From: an uncultured Pelagibacteraceae bacterium
Lineage (GTDB): Bacteria > Pseudomonadota > Alphaproteobacteria > Pelagibacterales > Pelagibacteraceae
Direction of reading: 5' to 3'
NCBI GenBank assembly: GCA_902595815.1
Contig: CACJRL010000004.1
Coordinates: 46,754 to 110,753, forward strand
DNA length: 64,000 bases
A model generated the notes under the pieces. The model was not told the DNA's origin, ran no database searches, and saw nothing but the letters and a program-made list of their open reading frames with translations. The position numbers and the translations under genes are program-made. Shown here piece by piece: positions 52,003-61,728 of this stretch (positions are counted from its first letter, which is position 1; each line of letters begins with the position of its first letter).

Positions 52003-53409
52003 ATGAGCGCAAGCAAAGTTCTAAAAATGATGAAAGACAAGCAAATTGAGTTTGTCGATTTAAGATTTACAGACCCAAGAGGTAAATTACAGCACTTAAC
52101 TATGGATGCATCAGTAGTTGATGGGGACATGTTAACAGATGGTGTATTTTTTGATGGATCATCTATTGCTGGATGGAAAGCAATAAATGAATCTGACATG
52201 ATATTAAAGCCAGATTTAAACAGACAAATCGTTGATCCATTTACATCTCATAATACTCTTGTTTTATTTTGCGACATTTTAGATGCAATTAAAAGAAATC
52301 CTTATGAAAGAGATCCAAGAGGGATAGCGAAGAAAGCTGAAGCTTATTTAAAGAAGACTGGTATAGGTGATAAAGCTTACTTTGGTCCTGAACCAGAATT
52401 TTTTGTTTTTGATGATGTAAAAATAAAAAATGATATGAATGAAACAAGTTTTTCTATAGATAGTACAGAAGGACCATATAATTCTGGAAAAAGTTATGAA
52501 AATGGAAATATGGGTCATAGACCTGGAGTTAAAGGTGGATATTTTCCAGTACCTCCAGTAGATAGTGCTCAGGATATAAGAGGAGAATACTTAAAAGGTT
52601 TAAGAGACGTAGGTATCACGGTCGAAAAACATCACCATGAAGTTGCTCCAAGCCAGCACGAACTTGGAATGCTTTTTGGCACATTAGTTAATCAAGCAGA
52701 TAATGTTCAATTATATAAATATGTAGTACAAATGGTTTCACATTCATTTGGTAAAACTGCTACGTTTATGCCTAAACCTGTAAAAGGTGATAATGGATCA
52801 GGAATGCACGTTCACCAATCAGTTTGGAAGGGAAAAACTCCAGTTTTTTCCGGAAATAAATATTCAGGTTTGTCACAAACTGCACTTTATTATATTGGTG
52901 GTATACTTAAACATGCTAAGGCGATTAACGCGTTTTCAAATGCCACAACAAATAGTTATAAAAGATTAATTCCAGGCTTTGAAGCTCCAGTATTGCTTGC
53001 TTATTCTGCAAGAAACAGATCAGCATCATGTCGAATTCCTATAACTCTAAGCAAAAAAGGAGCAAGATGTGAAATTAGATTCCCAGACGCATCAGGTAAT
53101 CCATATTTAACATTTGCATCTATGTTAATGGCTGGAATTGACGGTATCAAAAATAAAATTGATCCAGGCAAATCCTTTGATAAAGATCTTTACGCTTTAT
53201 CAGAGAAGGAAGTTAAAAAAGTTCCAACTGTTTGCGGATCATTAAGAGAAGCAATGGAAAGTTTAGATAAGGATAGAAAGTTTTTAACTCAAGGTGGAGT
53301 ATTTACTGACGATCAAATTGACGCTTATATTGCTCTTAAATTTGAGGAAATACACAACTTTGAACATACACCTCATCCTATTGAGTTTGATATGTACTAT
53401 AGTTGTTAA
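52003..53409 (+). CDS. glnA: Glutamine synthetase type I
   Basis: A 468-residue enzyme, exactly the usual GSI length. FFDGSSIAGWKAINESDM, GPEPEFFVFD, GSGMHVHQS and the glutamate-binding NRSASCRIP are present, and Tyr397 in KDLYALS sits at the adenylylation site of E. coli GlnA, so GlnE-type control is possible. It assimilates ammonium into glutamine. glnB, usually adjacent in alphaproteobacteria, is not beside it. A hairpin follows the stop codon. Confidence 0.97.
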   Translation: MSASKVLKMMKDKQIEFVDLRFTDPRGKLQHLTMDASVVDGDMLTDGVFFDGSSIAGWKAINESDMILKPDLNRQIVDPFTSHNTLVLFCDILDAIKRNPYERDPRGIAKKAEAYLKKTGIGDKAYFGPEPEFFVFDDVKIKNDMNETSFSIDSTEGPYNSGKSYENGNMGHRPGVKGGYFPVPPVDSAQDIRGEYLKGLRDVGITVEKHHHEVAPSQHELGMLFGTLVNQADNVQLYKYVVQMVSHSFGKTATFMPKPVKGDNGSGMHVHQSVWKGKTPVFSGNKYSGLSQTALYYIGGILKHAKAINAFSNATTNSYKRLIPGFEAPVLLAYSARNRSASCRIPITLSKKGARCEIRFPDASGNPYLTFASMLMAGIDGIKNKIDPGKSFDKDLYALSEKEVKKVPTVCGSLREAMESLDKDRKFLTQGGVFTDDQIDAYIALKFEEIHNFEHTPHPIEFDMYYSC

Positions 53410-53442
53410 ATAGCTTTTTTATTTTTTAGCTATTTTATTTTT
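53408..53442. terminator. Terminator-like hairpin after glnA
   Basis: AAATAGCT (53408-53415) pairs with AGCTATTT (53428-53435) across a 12-base AT loop, and the plus strand goes on TATTTTTT. It starts within the glnA stop and overlaps the end of the convergent small gene, so it may serve both strands. Low GC makes it weaker than the hairpins after binding-protein genes. Confidence 0.5.
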
Positions 53443-53583
53443 TCCTAAACCTTTTTTGACCACGTAGTTGAGGGTGCCATGTGCGCCCGCTTCTACTGGT
53501 TTGATTAAACTTCTGAATAAAGATTTTCTTTTTTGAGTTTTAACTTCAGAGTTAATTAGGTTTTTATGCTCAAAAGTATTCAT
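53419..53583 (-). CDS. Small basic protein of unknown function
   Basis: A 54-residue reading frame from the ATG at 53583 (an in-frame start at 53619 would add 12 residues). It is rich in Lys and Arg, with RKSLFRSLIKPVEAG and GTLNYVVKKGLGKNK; no membrane segment and no known domain. It fills the only spacer between glnA and the suf operon in a genome with almost no unused DNA, and its GC-rich stretch around 53470-53490 looks coding. I rate it possible, not certain. Confidence 0.45.
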   Translation of the reverse strand: MNTFEHKNLINSEVKTQKRKSLFRSLIKPVEAGAHGTLNYVVKKGLGKNKIAKK

Positions 53584-53642
53584 ATCAATGATTCTATCAT
53601 AGATATGCAATAAACGCAATACTGATATGCGTATATTAAATA

Positions 53643-53978
53643 CTATATTTTAAAGGACTCTCCACATCCACATCTCTCTGTTTCATTCGGGTTATTGAAT
53701 ACAAATTGTGAAGAAAATTTTTCTTTTTTAAAATCCATTTCTGTTCCAAGTAAATACATTACCGCTGCAGAGTCTATGAAGACTTTCACACCCTTATCTT
53801 CTATTACTTCGTCATTTGGGTTTACCTCTTTTGTGTACTCCATAACATAAGACATCCCTGCGCATCCACCTGACTTAACTCCAACTCTAACTCCTAAAGA
53901 GTCTTTTTCAGCATTAGACATAATTTCTTTTATTCTTTGAGCTGCGTTATCGCTTAATGTTATAATTTGTTTTGTCAT
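53643..53978 (-). CDS. sufA: Iron-sulfur cluster assembly A-type carrier
   Basis: A 111-residue HesB/IscA family protein. The three conserved cysteines are Cys39 (KSGGCAGMSY), Cys103 and Cys105 (RCGCGESF). It receives clusters from the SufBCD scaffold and passes them to apo-proteins. Last gene of the suf operon; overlaps sufT by 4 nt. Confidence 0.94.
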   Translation of the reverse strand: MTKQIITLSDNAAQRIKEIMSNAEKDSLGVRVGVKSGGCAGMSYVMEYTKEVNPNDEVIEDKGVKVFIDSAAVMYLLGTEMDFKKEKFSSQFVFNNPNETERCGCGESFKI

Positions 53979-54277
53979 AAATTTAGTTCAAGTTTTGCAG
54001 CTTCAGACATCATTGATTTGTCCCATGGTGGTTCCCAAACTAAATCAAGATCTACTTTTGAAACTTCTTTAATTTCTAATATACTGTCTTTAACTTCTTT
54101 AGGCAAACTTTCAGCTACTGGACAATTTGGTGTAGTTAAAGTCATTTTAACCTTAACTTCAGAATTATTTACGGTAATATCGTATATCAATCCTAATTCA
54201 TATATATTAACAGGTATCTCAGGATCATAAATTTTTTTTATTTCAGCAATTACTTTTTCTTTAAGATCCATTTTCAT
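53975..54277 (-). CDS. sufT: SufT / MIP18-family Fe-S assembly factor (DUF59)
   Basis: A 100-residue DUF59 protein. YDPEIPVNIYELGLIYDI is the family opening (in part), TLTTPNCPVAESLP carries the conserved Cys and VWEPPWDKSMMSEAA closes the domain. SufT helps mature Fe-S proteins. Overlaps both neighbours by 4 nt, as expected for a coupled operon. Confidence 0.93.
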   Translation of the reverse strand: MKMDLKEKVIAEIKKIYDPEIPVNIYELGLIYDITVNNSEVKVKMTLTTPNCPVAESLPKEVKDSILEIKEVSKVDLDLVWEPPWDKSMMSEAAKLELNL

Positions 54278-54738
54278 TCCTCTGTTTTTACAATTTGATC
54301 TGAATTATCTAATGCTGATGTAAGAGTATGCCAAGATAAAGTTGCACACTTTACTCTCATAGGATATTGCTTAACACCCGATAAACTCATTAATTTAGTT
54401 TTTTCGTCATCTTTTAAAATATTAGTTTCTAAAGAATCTTTTTCTTTTATCATTCCTAGAAAATCAGTTACAATTTCTTTTACCTCTTTTTCTTCTTTGC
54501 CTCTAACCATATCAGTCATAATTGACGCCGATGCCATTGAAATAGCGCAGCCATGACCTTCAAATGCAATATCTTCAACTTTTTTGTTTTCATTTAATCT
54601 GAGATAGACATGAACATTATCACCACATAAAGGATTATTTCCCTTTGCATCTTTATTATAATTATCAAACTTTCCTAAATTCCTTGGATTTTTTCCATGG
54701 TCTAATATTATTTCTTGATATAAATCTTTTAAGTCCAT
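54274..54738 (-). CDS. sufU: SufU-type / NifU-like Fe-S scaffold or sulfur acceptor
   Basis: A 154-residue protein of the IscU fold. Ligands Cys38 with Asp40 (NPLCGDN), Cys64 (GHGCAISMASAS) and Cys131 (VKCATLSW) match SufU, including the insertion before the last Cys that separates SufU from IscU. In SUF systems without SufE it accepts sulfur from SufS via zinc. No sufE is present in the operon, consistent with this role. Confidence 0.92.
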   Translation of the reverse strand: MDLKDLYQEIILDHGKNPRNLGKFDNYNKDAKGNNPLCGDNVHVYLRLNENKKVEDIAFEGHGCAISMASASIMTDMVRGKEEKEVKEIVTDFLGMIKEKDSLETNILKDDEKTKLMSLSGVKQYPMRVKCATLSWHTLTSALDNSDQIVKTEE

Positions 54739-55955
54739 TATAAGTTAAAAATTTTTTTACATTTATTTATTGCTTCATCAAGCTTATCAATATCATCTTT
54801 CGTATTATAAACTCCGAATGAAGCTCTTGCAGTTGCAGGTAAATTTAATTTATCGTGTAATATTTGACAGCAGTGATGCCCTGCTCTAATAGCTACTCCG
54901 TCTTCATCAAGAATTGTTGCAATATCATGCGGATGAACTCCTTCAATAGTAAATGATATAACTCCACCCTTTTCTTTTGGATTTCCTATAATATTAACTG
55001 AATTATTTTTTCTTAACTTTTCTAGTCCATAATCTAATAATTCTTTTTCATGTTTTTCGATATTTTGAATACCAATTTTTTCCATAAATTTTATGGACTC
55101 ATTAAAAGCTATAACTTGAGCCGTAGCCATTGTGCCAGCCTCGTATTTATTAGGTAATTCGCCATAAGTAATACCTTCTTTTTTAACTTCATTTATCATT
55201 CCTCCTCCACCTTGATATGGGGGTAAATCTTCAAGCCATTTTTTTTTAGCATATAGAACACCTATTCCGGTTGGTCCGTACATTTTATGTCCAGATATTG
55301 CATAAAAATCACAGTCTATATCTTGCATATCTAATCTTAAATGAGGAGCTCCTTGGCATCCGTCAATTAGAACAGGTATATTTTTCGAATGTGCTAATTC
55401 TACAATTTCTTTAATTGGTAATATTGCGCCTGTTACATTCGACAAATGACTTACACTAATTATCTTTGTTTTATTTGTAATTTTTCTTTCTATTGCTTCT
55501 AATGTTACTTCTCCATCGTCGTTAATTTCAGCAAATTCTATTTTTATATTTTTTGCTTTTCTAAGAAAATGCCAAGGAACATAATTTGAATGATGCTCGA
55601 GTTCAGTCAACAAAACTTCATCCCCTTCAGATAAATATTTTTGACCAAAAGTGTTAGCGACTAAATTAATTGCTTCTGTAGCACCTTTTGTAAATACGAT
55701 CTCATCTTTATCTTTAGCGTTAATATATTTTTGAACTGAAACTCTTGTTTGTTCATATAAATTAGTGGCAGCAACCGCTAAATAATGAACACTTCTACCT
55801 ACATTAGAAAACTCTTTTGTATAAAAGTCATAAATTCTATCTACAACAACTCTAGGTTTTTGAGATGAATTGGCACTATCTAAATATACTAAATCATTAT
55901 TTTGAATTTTATCATCAAAAATTGGAAATTCTCTTTTTATATCATCTATGTTCAT
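54738..55955 (-). CDS. sufS: Cysteine desulfurase SufS
   Basis: A 405-residue group II cysteine desulfurase. PLP lysine in SGHKMYGPTG, TELEHHSNYVPW upstream, and the catalytic Cys in RAGHHCCQ near residue 362 (two adjacent Cys, the first being the usual nucleophile position). RASFGVYNT closes the active site. Frees sulfur from cysteine for SufU and SufBCD. Shares one base with each neighbour. Confidence 0.96.
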   Translation of the reverse strand: MNIDDIKREFPIFDDKIQNNDLVYLDSANSSQKPRVVVDRIYDFYTKEFSNVGRSVHYLAVAATNLYEQTRVSVQKYINAKDKDEIVFTKGATEAINLVANTFGQKYLSEGDEVLLTELEHHSNYVPWHFLRKAKNIKIEFAEINDDGEVTLEAIERKITNKTKIISVSHLSNVTGAILPIKEIVELAHSKNIPVLIDGCQGAPHLRLDMQDIDCDFYAISGHKMYGPTGIGVLYAKKKWLEDLPPYQGGGGMINEVKKEGITYGELPNKYEAGTMATAQVIAFNESIKFMEKIGIQNIEKHEKELLDYGLEKLRKNNSVNIIGNPKEKGGVISFTIEGVHPHDIATILDEDGVAIRAGHHCCQILHDKLNLPATARASFGVYNTKDDIDKLDEAINKCKKIFNL

Positions 55956-57199
55956 TAATTTAATCCAATCATTTTTTTTATTAATTTTTTAATTTCTTCA
56001 TCCGTAATTTTTTCAACAACATCTAAAAGAAAACCATTAATTAATAATTCCTTTGCAGTTTTTTGATCTAAACCCCTAGACATTAAATAAAAAATAGAAT
56101 TGTCATCTAAACTTCCTGACGCAGAACCATGTGAACATTTAACATCATCAGCATAAATTTCTAGTTCAGGCTTTGCATTAAATTCTGCTTGTTCATTTAA
56201 AAGCAACGCTTTACTTAATTGATAACCATCTGTTTTTTGAGCTTTAGAATCCACATATATTTTCCCTTGATAGACTGACTTTGAATTATCATTAATTACA
56301 CTTTTTATTAACTGATAACTTTTTGTGTTTTCGTACAAATGATTAGTCTTAGTTCTTATTTCGTGATGTTTATTTTTAGACAATAGGTGTATTCCATTAA
56401 TAAATGCTGACGAATATTGACCTTCAAGATTACAGTTGACTTCATTTTTTATATAATCTGAACCGGATGAAAATATAAATGTTTCAGAAATACTATTTTC
56501 TTTTTGAGTAATACTAGAATAATCATATTTAATATTTGTATTACTTTTTTTATCTATTTTATAATTCTTAAGAATTGAATTTTTACCAAGATTAAAATTA
56601 AATAAATTGTTGATGAAATTCTTTTCTGAATTATCGTCAGAAAGATTAATAATTTTTATTGAGCTGTTTTCTTCAAGCTCAAAATTTAATTGAAAATTAA
56701 TATTAGTATTGCTCACTTTCTCATTTGTTATTTGATAGATAATTAAAGGCTTTTTGAATGAATAATTTTTTTTAACTAAAATGTTATGTATTTTATTAGA
56801 AAAAGAATTATTTAAACTTAAAAGAGAATTATCGTCATTTGAGTTTTGGTTAAAATTATCTAAAGTCGATAAATTAATTTTATCGCTTTCTTCATATTCA
56901 AAACTCAATCGCTCAACTTTACCGTTAACAATAACAATTTTATTATGCTCAATGTCATTTATAAAAATATCGTCATTAATTTCATTTTCAATATTATAAT
57001 CATTATAAAATGCTAGTTCTCCAATATTTTTTTGGATTATCTGGTTTATATCTGAGAATTTCCAGTTTTCTAATTTTCTACTAGGAAATCCATTTTTCAA
57101 AAAATTATTAAGAGCTTCTTTTTTTAATTTAATCTCTTGGTTTGAGAAATTAGAAGTACTTATAAATTTATCAAAATCTGTTTTTAATTTTTGTTCCAT
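55955..57199 (-). CDS. sufD: Fe-S assembly scaffold subunit SufD
   Basis: A 414-residue beta-helix protein. The N-terminus has FPSRKLENWKFSDI and the C-terminal core has DDVKCSHGSASGSLD and YLMSRGLDQKTA, the SufB/SufD family signature. The central region is Asn/Ser/Lys-rich and poorly conserved, as is common for SufD. Pairs with SufB and SufC. Abuts sufC. Confidence 0.94.
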   Translation of the reverse strand: MEQKLKTDFDKFISTSNFSNQEIKLKKEALNNFLKNGFPSRKLENWKFSDINQIIQKNIGELAFYNDYNIENEINDDIFINDIEHNKIVIVNGKVERLSFEYEESDKINLSTLDNFNQNSNDDNSLLSLNNSFSNKIHNILVKKNYSFKKPLIIYQITNEKVSNTNINFQLNFELEENSSIKIINLSDDNSEKNFINNLFNFNLGKNSILKNYKIDKKSNTNIKYDYSSITQKENSISETFIFSSGSDYIKNEVNCNLEGQYSSAFINGIHLLSKNKHHEIRTKTNHLYENTKSYQLIKSVINDNSKSVYQGKIYVDSKAQKTDGYQLSKALLLNEQAEFNAKPELEIYADDVKCSHGSASGSLDDNSIFYLMSRGLDQKTAKELLINGFLLDVVEKITDEEIKKLIKKMIGLN

Positions 57200-57934
57200 T
57201 TAATTGAAATTTTCATATCCTTTTTTTTCTAACTCTAAAGCTAATTCTGCGCCTCCTGATTTAATAATTTTTCCACCCATAAGAACATGCACAAAGTCAG
57301 GTTTTATATAATCAAGTAGTCTTTGATAGTGTGTTATTATAAGAAAGGAATTATTTTTTTTTCTTAATGCATTAACTCCATCCGCAACTATTTTAAGAGC
57401 ATCTATATCTAATCCAGAGTCAGTTTCATCTAATATAGATAATTTTGGATCTAAAATTGACATTTGTAAAATTTCGTTTTTCTTTTTTTCACCTCCAGAA
57501 AAACCAACATTTAATTGTCTATTTAATTTTTCTTCATCAAATTTTAGTTCTTTTGCTTTTTCTTTAACTAATTTTAAAAATTCTAATGCATCTAATTCTT
57601 TTTCACCTCTAGCTTTTCTAATTGAATTTAAAGATGTTTTTAAAAAAATATTTGTATTCACCCCAGGTATTTCCAACGGATATTGGAATGCCAAAAAAAT
57701 ACCTTCATGTGCTCTTTCTTCAGTTTCAAGATCAAACAAATTTTTATTTTCATATAATATTTCTCCTGATACTTCATATCCCTTTTTACCTGATAGAATA
57801 TTTGACAATGTACTCTTTCCTGATCCATTGGGGCCCATTATTGCATGTACCTCACCTGGTTTTATCTCAAGATTAAAACCACTTAAGATGGATTTTTCTT
57901 GAATTTTTGCATTTAAATTGTTTATTTTTAACAT
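57200..57934 (-). CDS. sufC: Fe-S assembly ATPase SufC
   Basis: A 244-residue ABC-type ATPase. Walker A GPNGSGKST at 35-43, signature FSGGEKKKNEILQM (the SufC form) and Walker B LSILDETDSGLDID. It drives conformational change of the SufBCD complex. Abuts sufB and sufD. Confidence 0.97.
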   Translation of the reverse strand: MLKINNLNAKIQEKSILSGFNLEIKPGEVHAIMGPNGSGKSTLSNILSGKKGYEVSGEILYENKNLFDLETEERAHEGIFLAFQYPLEIPGVNTNIFLKTSLNSIRKARGEKELDALEFLKLVKEKAKELKFDEEKLNRQLNVGFSGGEKKKNEILQMSILDPKLSILDETDSGLDIDALKIVADGVNALRKKNNSFLIITHYQRLLDYIKPDFVHVLMGGKIIKSGGAELALELEKKGYENFN

Positions 57935-59371
57935 TTAACCAACACTTCCTTCTAAACTTATTCCAACTAGTTTTTGAGCCTCTACCGCAAATTCCATAGG
58001 CAATTGTTGCAAAACCTCTTTACAAAAACCATTAACAATAAGTCCTACGGCTTCTTCTTGATTTAGTCCCCTTTGCTGACAATAATGAAGTTGATCTTCA
58101 CTTATTTTTGATGTGGTCGCTTCATGAGCAATACTAGAATTTGAATTTTTATTTTTAATATAAGGTACGGTATGTGCTCCACATTTATTACCCATCAACA
58201 ATGAATCACATTGAGTAAAATTTGTCGAATTAGCTGCATTTTTTGAAATATCTACCAAACCTCTGTAAGTCATATCTGATTTACCTGCACTAATACCTTT
58301 TGAAATAATTTTACTTTTTGTATTTTTTCCTAAATGAATCATCTTAGTTCCAGTGTCAGCTTTTTGATGATTATTTGTTATTGCGATTGAATAAAATTCT
58401 CCAATTGAGTTATCACCTTTTAAAATACAACTTGGATATTTCCAAGTAATTGCAGAACCAGTTTCTACTTGTGTCCATGAAATTTTTGAATTTTTACCTT
58501 TACACAATCCTCTTTTAGTTACAAAATTATATATTCCTCCTTTTCCATCTTTATCTCCAGGATACCAATTTTGTACTGTAGAATATTTAATCTCTGCATC
58601 ATCTAAAGCAATCAATTCTACGTTTGCGGCGTGTAACTGATTTTCATCTCTCATTGGTGCAGTGCATCCTTCTAAATAACTTACATAACTACCTTTATCA
58701 GCAATGATTAAAGTTCTCTCGAACTGACCAGTGTCTGATGCATTAATTCTAAAATAAGTTGATAGTTCCATCGGACATTTTACATTTGGTGGTATGTAAA
58801 CAAATGATCCATCAGTGAAAACTGCTGAATTTAATGTAGCAAAGAAGTGATCGGTAATTGGTATAACTGAACCTAAATATTTTCTTACTAAATCTGGATG
58901 TTTTTGTATTGCCTCAGAAATAGAGCAAAAAATAATTCCTTTTTCTGTTAAAGTATCTTTAAAAGTAGTAGCGACAGATACTGAGTCAAACACAGCATCA
59001 ACGGCAATACCGTTTAATCTCTTTTGTTCTTGAAGTGGTATTCCTAATTTTTTGTAAGTCTCAAGCAATTTAGGATCTAAATCTTCCAAATTTTTTGGCT
59101 TTTCTTTAAAACTTTTAGGTGCAGAATAATAATATAAGTCTTGATAATCAATTTTAGGGTATTTTGGCTTCTGCCAATCAGGTTCTTTTAATACTTTTAA
59201 TCTTTCAAATGCTTTCAATCTCCATTGAAGTAGCCAGTCTGGTTCTTTTTTTATATTTGATATAAATCTTATAACTTCTTCATTTAAACCTTTTGGGGCT
59301 TTAAAACTTTCAATATCTGTAGAAAAACCGTATTTATAATCTTTTAAATCTTCTATTTGTTTATCTCTCAT
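57935..59371 (-). CDS. sufB: Fe-S assembly scaffold subunit SufB
   Basis: A 478-residue scaffold protein. [45 protein letters not shown] and [15 protein letters not shown], in pieces, are SufB landmarks, with the conserved C-terminal Cys near residue 420. De novo cluster assembly takes place on the SufBCD complex. Directly downstream of iscR, with one base shared. Confidence 0.97.
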   Translation of the reverse strand: MRDKQIEDLKDYKYGFSTDIESFKAPKGLNEEVIRFISNIKKEPDWLLQWRLKAFERLKVLKEPDWQKPKYPKIDYQDLYYYSAPKSFKEKPKNLEDLDPKLLETYKKLGIPLQEQKRLNGIAVDAVFDSVSVATTFKDTLTEKGIIFCSISEAIQKHPDLVRKYLGSVIPITDHFFATLNSAVFTDGSFVYIPPNVKCPMELSTYFRINASDTGQFERTLIIADKGSYVSYLEGCTAPMRDENQLHAANVELIALDDAEIKYSTVQNWYPGDKDGKGGIYNFVTKRGLCKGKNSKISWTQVETGSAITWKYPSCILKGDNSIGEFYSIAITNNHQKADTGTKMIHLGKNTKSKIISKGISAGKSDMTYRGLVDISKNAANSTNFTQCDSLLMGNKCGAHTVPYIKNKNSNSSIAHEATTSKISEDQLHYCQQRGLNQEEAVGLIVNGFCKEVLQQLPMEFAVEAQKLVGISLEGSVG

Positions 59372-59793
59372 TACAATCTATTTTCTGTTTTGTATATTAG
59401 GTCACCAAGATTTTTTTCTTCAAAGAATAAGTTTATGTGTGTCTCTAGCTCATCCCATAAATTATGAGTTATGCATTTAGCAGATTTTCCATTGCATCCT
59501 TTTTTTGAATGCTTTTGACAACCTATTGTTTTAACTTTTTCTTCTACAGCATAAAGAATGTCCGAAATTTTTATTTCATTAGGTGTTTTATTTAGAGTAT
59601 ATCCTCCTTTTTTCCCTCTTATGCTTTTTACAATTTCATTTTTTTTTAATTTTAAAAATAATTGCTCAAGGTAGACTAAGGATATTCCTTGTCTGATAGA
59701 TATATCTCTCAGTGATATTGGCTCATTATTTTTAAATCTCGCTATGTCAGCTAGTGCCATCACAGCGTATCTGCTTTTGGTTGATAATTTCAT
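59371..59793 (-). CDS. iscR: Rrf2-family Fe-S-sensing regulator (IscR type)
   Basis: A 140-residue winged-helix regulator. The recognition region [20 protein letters not shown] lies at 27-46, and the cluster ligands Cys92, Cys100, Cys107 plus His110 ([20 protein letters not shown]) keep the IscR arrangement with slightly wider spacing than in E. coli (92, 98, 104, His107). As first gene of the suf operon, it probably represses its own promoter when holding a cluster. Confidence 0.94.
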   Translation of the reverse strand: MKLSTKSRYAVMALADIARFKNNEPISLRDISIRQGISLVYLEQLFLKLKKNEIVKSIRGKKGGYTLNKTPNEIKISDILYAVEEKVKTIGCQKHSKKGCNGKSAKCITHNLWDELETHINLFFEEKNLGDLIYKTENRL

Positions 59794-59813
59794 ATTTTCC
59801 GCAATTCACGGGC

Positions 59814-59841
59814 TTTATATATACCTGACTAATTTAGTCAA
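59814..59841 (-). promoter_or_regulatory. suf operon promoter with overlapping operator palindrome
   Basis: On the minus strand TTGACT (59841-59836) and TATAAA (59819-59814) are 16 nt apart and end 20 nt before the iscR start. The perfect palindrome TGACTAATTTAGTCA (59826-59840) overlaps the -35 box and spacer, the right place for repression by the Rrf2-type regulator encoded next. Binding is inferred. Confidence 0.6.
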
Positions 59842-59922
59842 GATTCAGAATATTTAAAATGCTTGCATTTTGTCGCTTAATTTTGATAGAAAAATGTAAT
59901 TTTTTTTTGAGATTGATAATCA

Positions 59923-60588
59923 ATGCCATCGACAGATACAAAAATTTCAGAAATCTTTATTCCTGGTCCAGCTGGTAGACTAGAAGCAAAGTATTATAAA
60001 AGTAAAAAAAATACTTCTCCTATTGCTTTAGTGCTCCACCCACATCCTCAATATGGAGGAACAATGAATAACAAGGTTGTTGTCGATACTTTTCAAACTT
60101 TTGTAGATAATAATTTTTCAGTTTGTAGGGTAAATTTCAGAGGTGTTGGAAAAAGTGATGGTGAATTTGATAATGGCCAGGGTGAACTTGCAGATGCAGC
60201 TGCAGCTTTAGATTGGCTGGAGAGAGAAAATTTTGATAACTCGCAGTGTTGGATTTCAGGATTTTCTTTTGGTTCTCTAATAGCAATGCAGTTACTAATG
60301 AGAAGACCTGAAATAAATAGATTTATTGCTGTATCACCTCAGCCTAATGTATATGATTTTTCATTTTTATCGCCCTGTCCAACTTCTGGTTTAATAATAC
60401 ATGGTAAGAAAGACGAGTTAGTTCCTTTTGATGATATAAATGAATTAAATAAAAGATTAAGTGCTCAAAAAGGGATTAAAGTAGAGTTTGATATTATTTC
60501 AGAAGCAAATCATTTTTTTTCAAAAGCTGATGCTTCCCTTATAAAATCTTTAAATAAATATATAAAAAAAGAAACAGCCTTATATTAA
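59923..60588 (+). CDS. Alpha/beta hydrolase
   Basis: A 221-residue hydrolase. HPHPQYGGTMNNKVV is the oxyanion region, nucleophile Ser115 in GFSFG, Asp164 in GKKDELVP and His197 in EANHFF complete the triad. It belongs to the YfbR-like/dienelactone-type group of small cytoplasmic hydrolases often annotated as alpha/beta superfamily. Substrate unknown. Divergent from the suf operon; its end overlaps anmK by 4 nt. Confidence 0.87.
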   Translation: MPSTDTKISEIFIPGPAGRLEAKYYKSKKNTSPIALVLHPHPQYGGTMNNKVVVDTFQTFVDNNFSVCRVNFRGVGKSDGEFDNGQGELADAAAALDWLERENFDNSQCWISGFSFGSLIAMQLLMRRPEINRFIAVSPQPNVYDFSFLSPCPTSGLIIHGKKDELVPFDDINELNKRLSAQKGIKVEFDIISEANHFFSKADASLIKSLNKYIKKETALY

Positions 60589-61682
60589 AAATTTATTTTA
60601 ATTTCACCCCCTGTAACAGGATTTAAAACATTAGTAGTAGAAGGATAACTAATTATTTTATTAAGATATGATCTAATCGATAAATATGCAAATGCTTGGG
60701 ACTCTATAAAATCACCATCTACACTAAATTCATCGATTAGTTTAATTTTATATTTCAATAATTTCTTTATATGATTTACTAATGCTGAATTTCTCCTGCC
60801 TCCACCGCATAAAATAATTTCTATTTCATTATCAAAATTTTTTTTTATATTTTGTGAAATTATTAATGCTGTAAAATATGTTAATGTAGCTACAGCGTCT
60901 TCAAATTCTAAACCTTTAACAAAACTAAAATCGAATTCATTTCTATCAAAAGAATGCTTTTGCTGTACATTATAAAGCTCATGTTCATAAAATTGATTAA
61001 TTATATCTTTATTTATATTTCCAGATGATGCTATATCTCCATTTTTATCATAATCTATCCCTTTTGTTTTTTTTAAGTATTCATCCATTAAAACATTTCC
61101 GGGACCAATATCTTTTGCAGCTAAAGTATCATTAAAAAAATAGGTATAATTTGATATGCCTCCTATATTTAAAATTAATGTAGGCTTATTTATCTTAAAT
61201 TTATTTATTAAAAGTTTATGATAAATGGGAGTTAACGGAGCACCTTCTCCATTATTTTTAATATCATTTGCTCTAAAGTTATAAATTACTTTTTCTTTTA
61301 ATTCTTGAGAAAGTAAATTTGCATCTCCCATTTGTATAGAATATCCATCTTTAGGTTTATGAATTATCGTTTGTCCATGAAAGCCGATTAATTGAATATT
61401 TAAATTATTTTCACTAATAATTTTCTTTGATATTTTTAAATGATAAAGAGTTAGATCTCTTTCTAAAGATTTATAAGTGCTTATATTTTTCTCTATATCT
61501 GCCTTATTATTTATTTTTAAAATAAAAGAAGAAAGTCTTTTTCTAAATTCTTGAGGATAATTGAAGTACTTATTATCTATTATGTCTAAATTATTTTCAC
61601 CATCTGATTTGATAATACTTGCATCAATGCCATCAAGAGACGTACCACTCATTAAACCTAGCGCTATAAAAGAATTATCCAT
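60585..61682 (-). CDS. anmK: Anhydro-N-acetylmuramic acid kinase
   Basis: A 365-residue ASKHA-fold kinase. GLMSGTSLDGIDAS at 9-22 is the family hallmark; GFHGQTIIH and ANDIKNNGEGAPLTP, in pieces, and LCGGGRRN near 290 complete the site. It cleaves and phosphorylates anhMurNAc in cell-wall recycling. It is divergent from tyrS, a common neighbour pairing in Proteobacteria. Confidence 0.94.
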   Translation of the reverse strand: MDNSFIALGLMSGTSLDGIDASIIKSDGENNLDIIDNKYFNYPQEFRKRLSSFILKINNKADIEKNISTYKSLERDLTLYHLKISKKIISENNLNIQLIGFHGQTIIHKPKDGYSIQMGDANLLSQELKEKVIYNFRANDIKNNGEGAPLTPIYHKLLINKFKINKPTLILNIGGISNYTYFFNDTLAAKDIGPGNVLMDEYLKKTKGIDYDKNGDIASSGNINKDIINQFYEHELYNVQQKHSFDRNEFDFSFVKGLEFEDAVATLTYFTALIISQNIKKNFDNEIEIILCGGGRRNSALVNHIKKLLKYKIKLIDEFSVDGDFIESQAFAYLSIRSYLNKIISYPSTTNVLNPVTGGEIKINF

Positions 61683-61728
61683 TATTGATTATTATTTTTA
61701 TTTAAATATGTATATTAAAATACCATTT

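Noticed and set aside
61561..61707. Longer start for tyrS
   Set aside because: This part lies within the coding start of anmK on the other strand and is not similar to TyrS.
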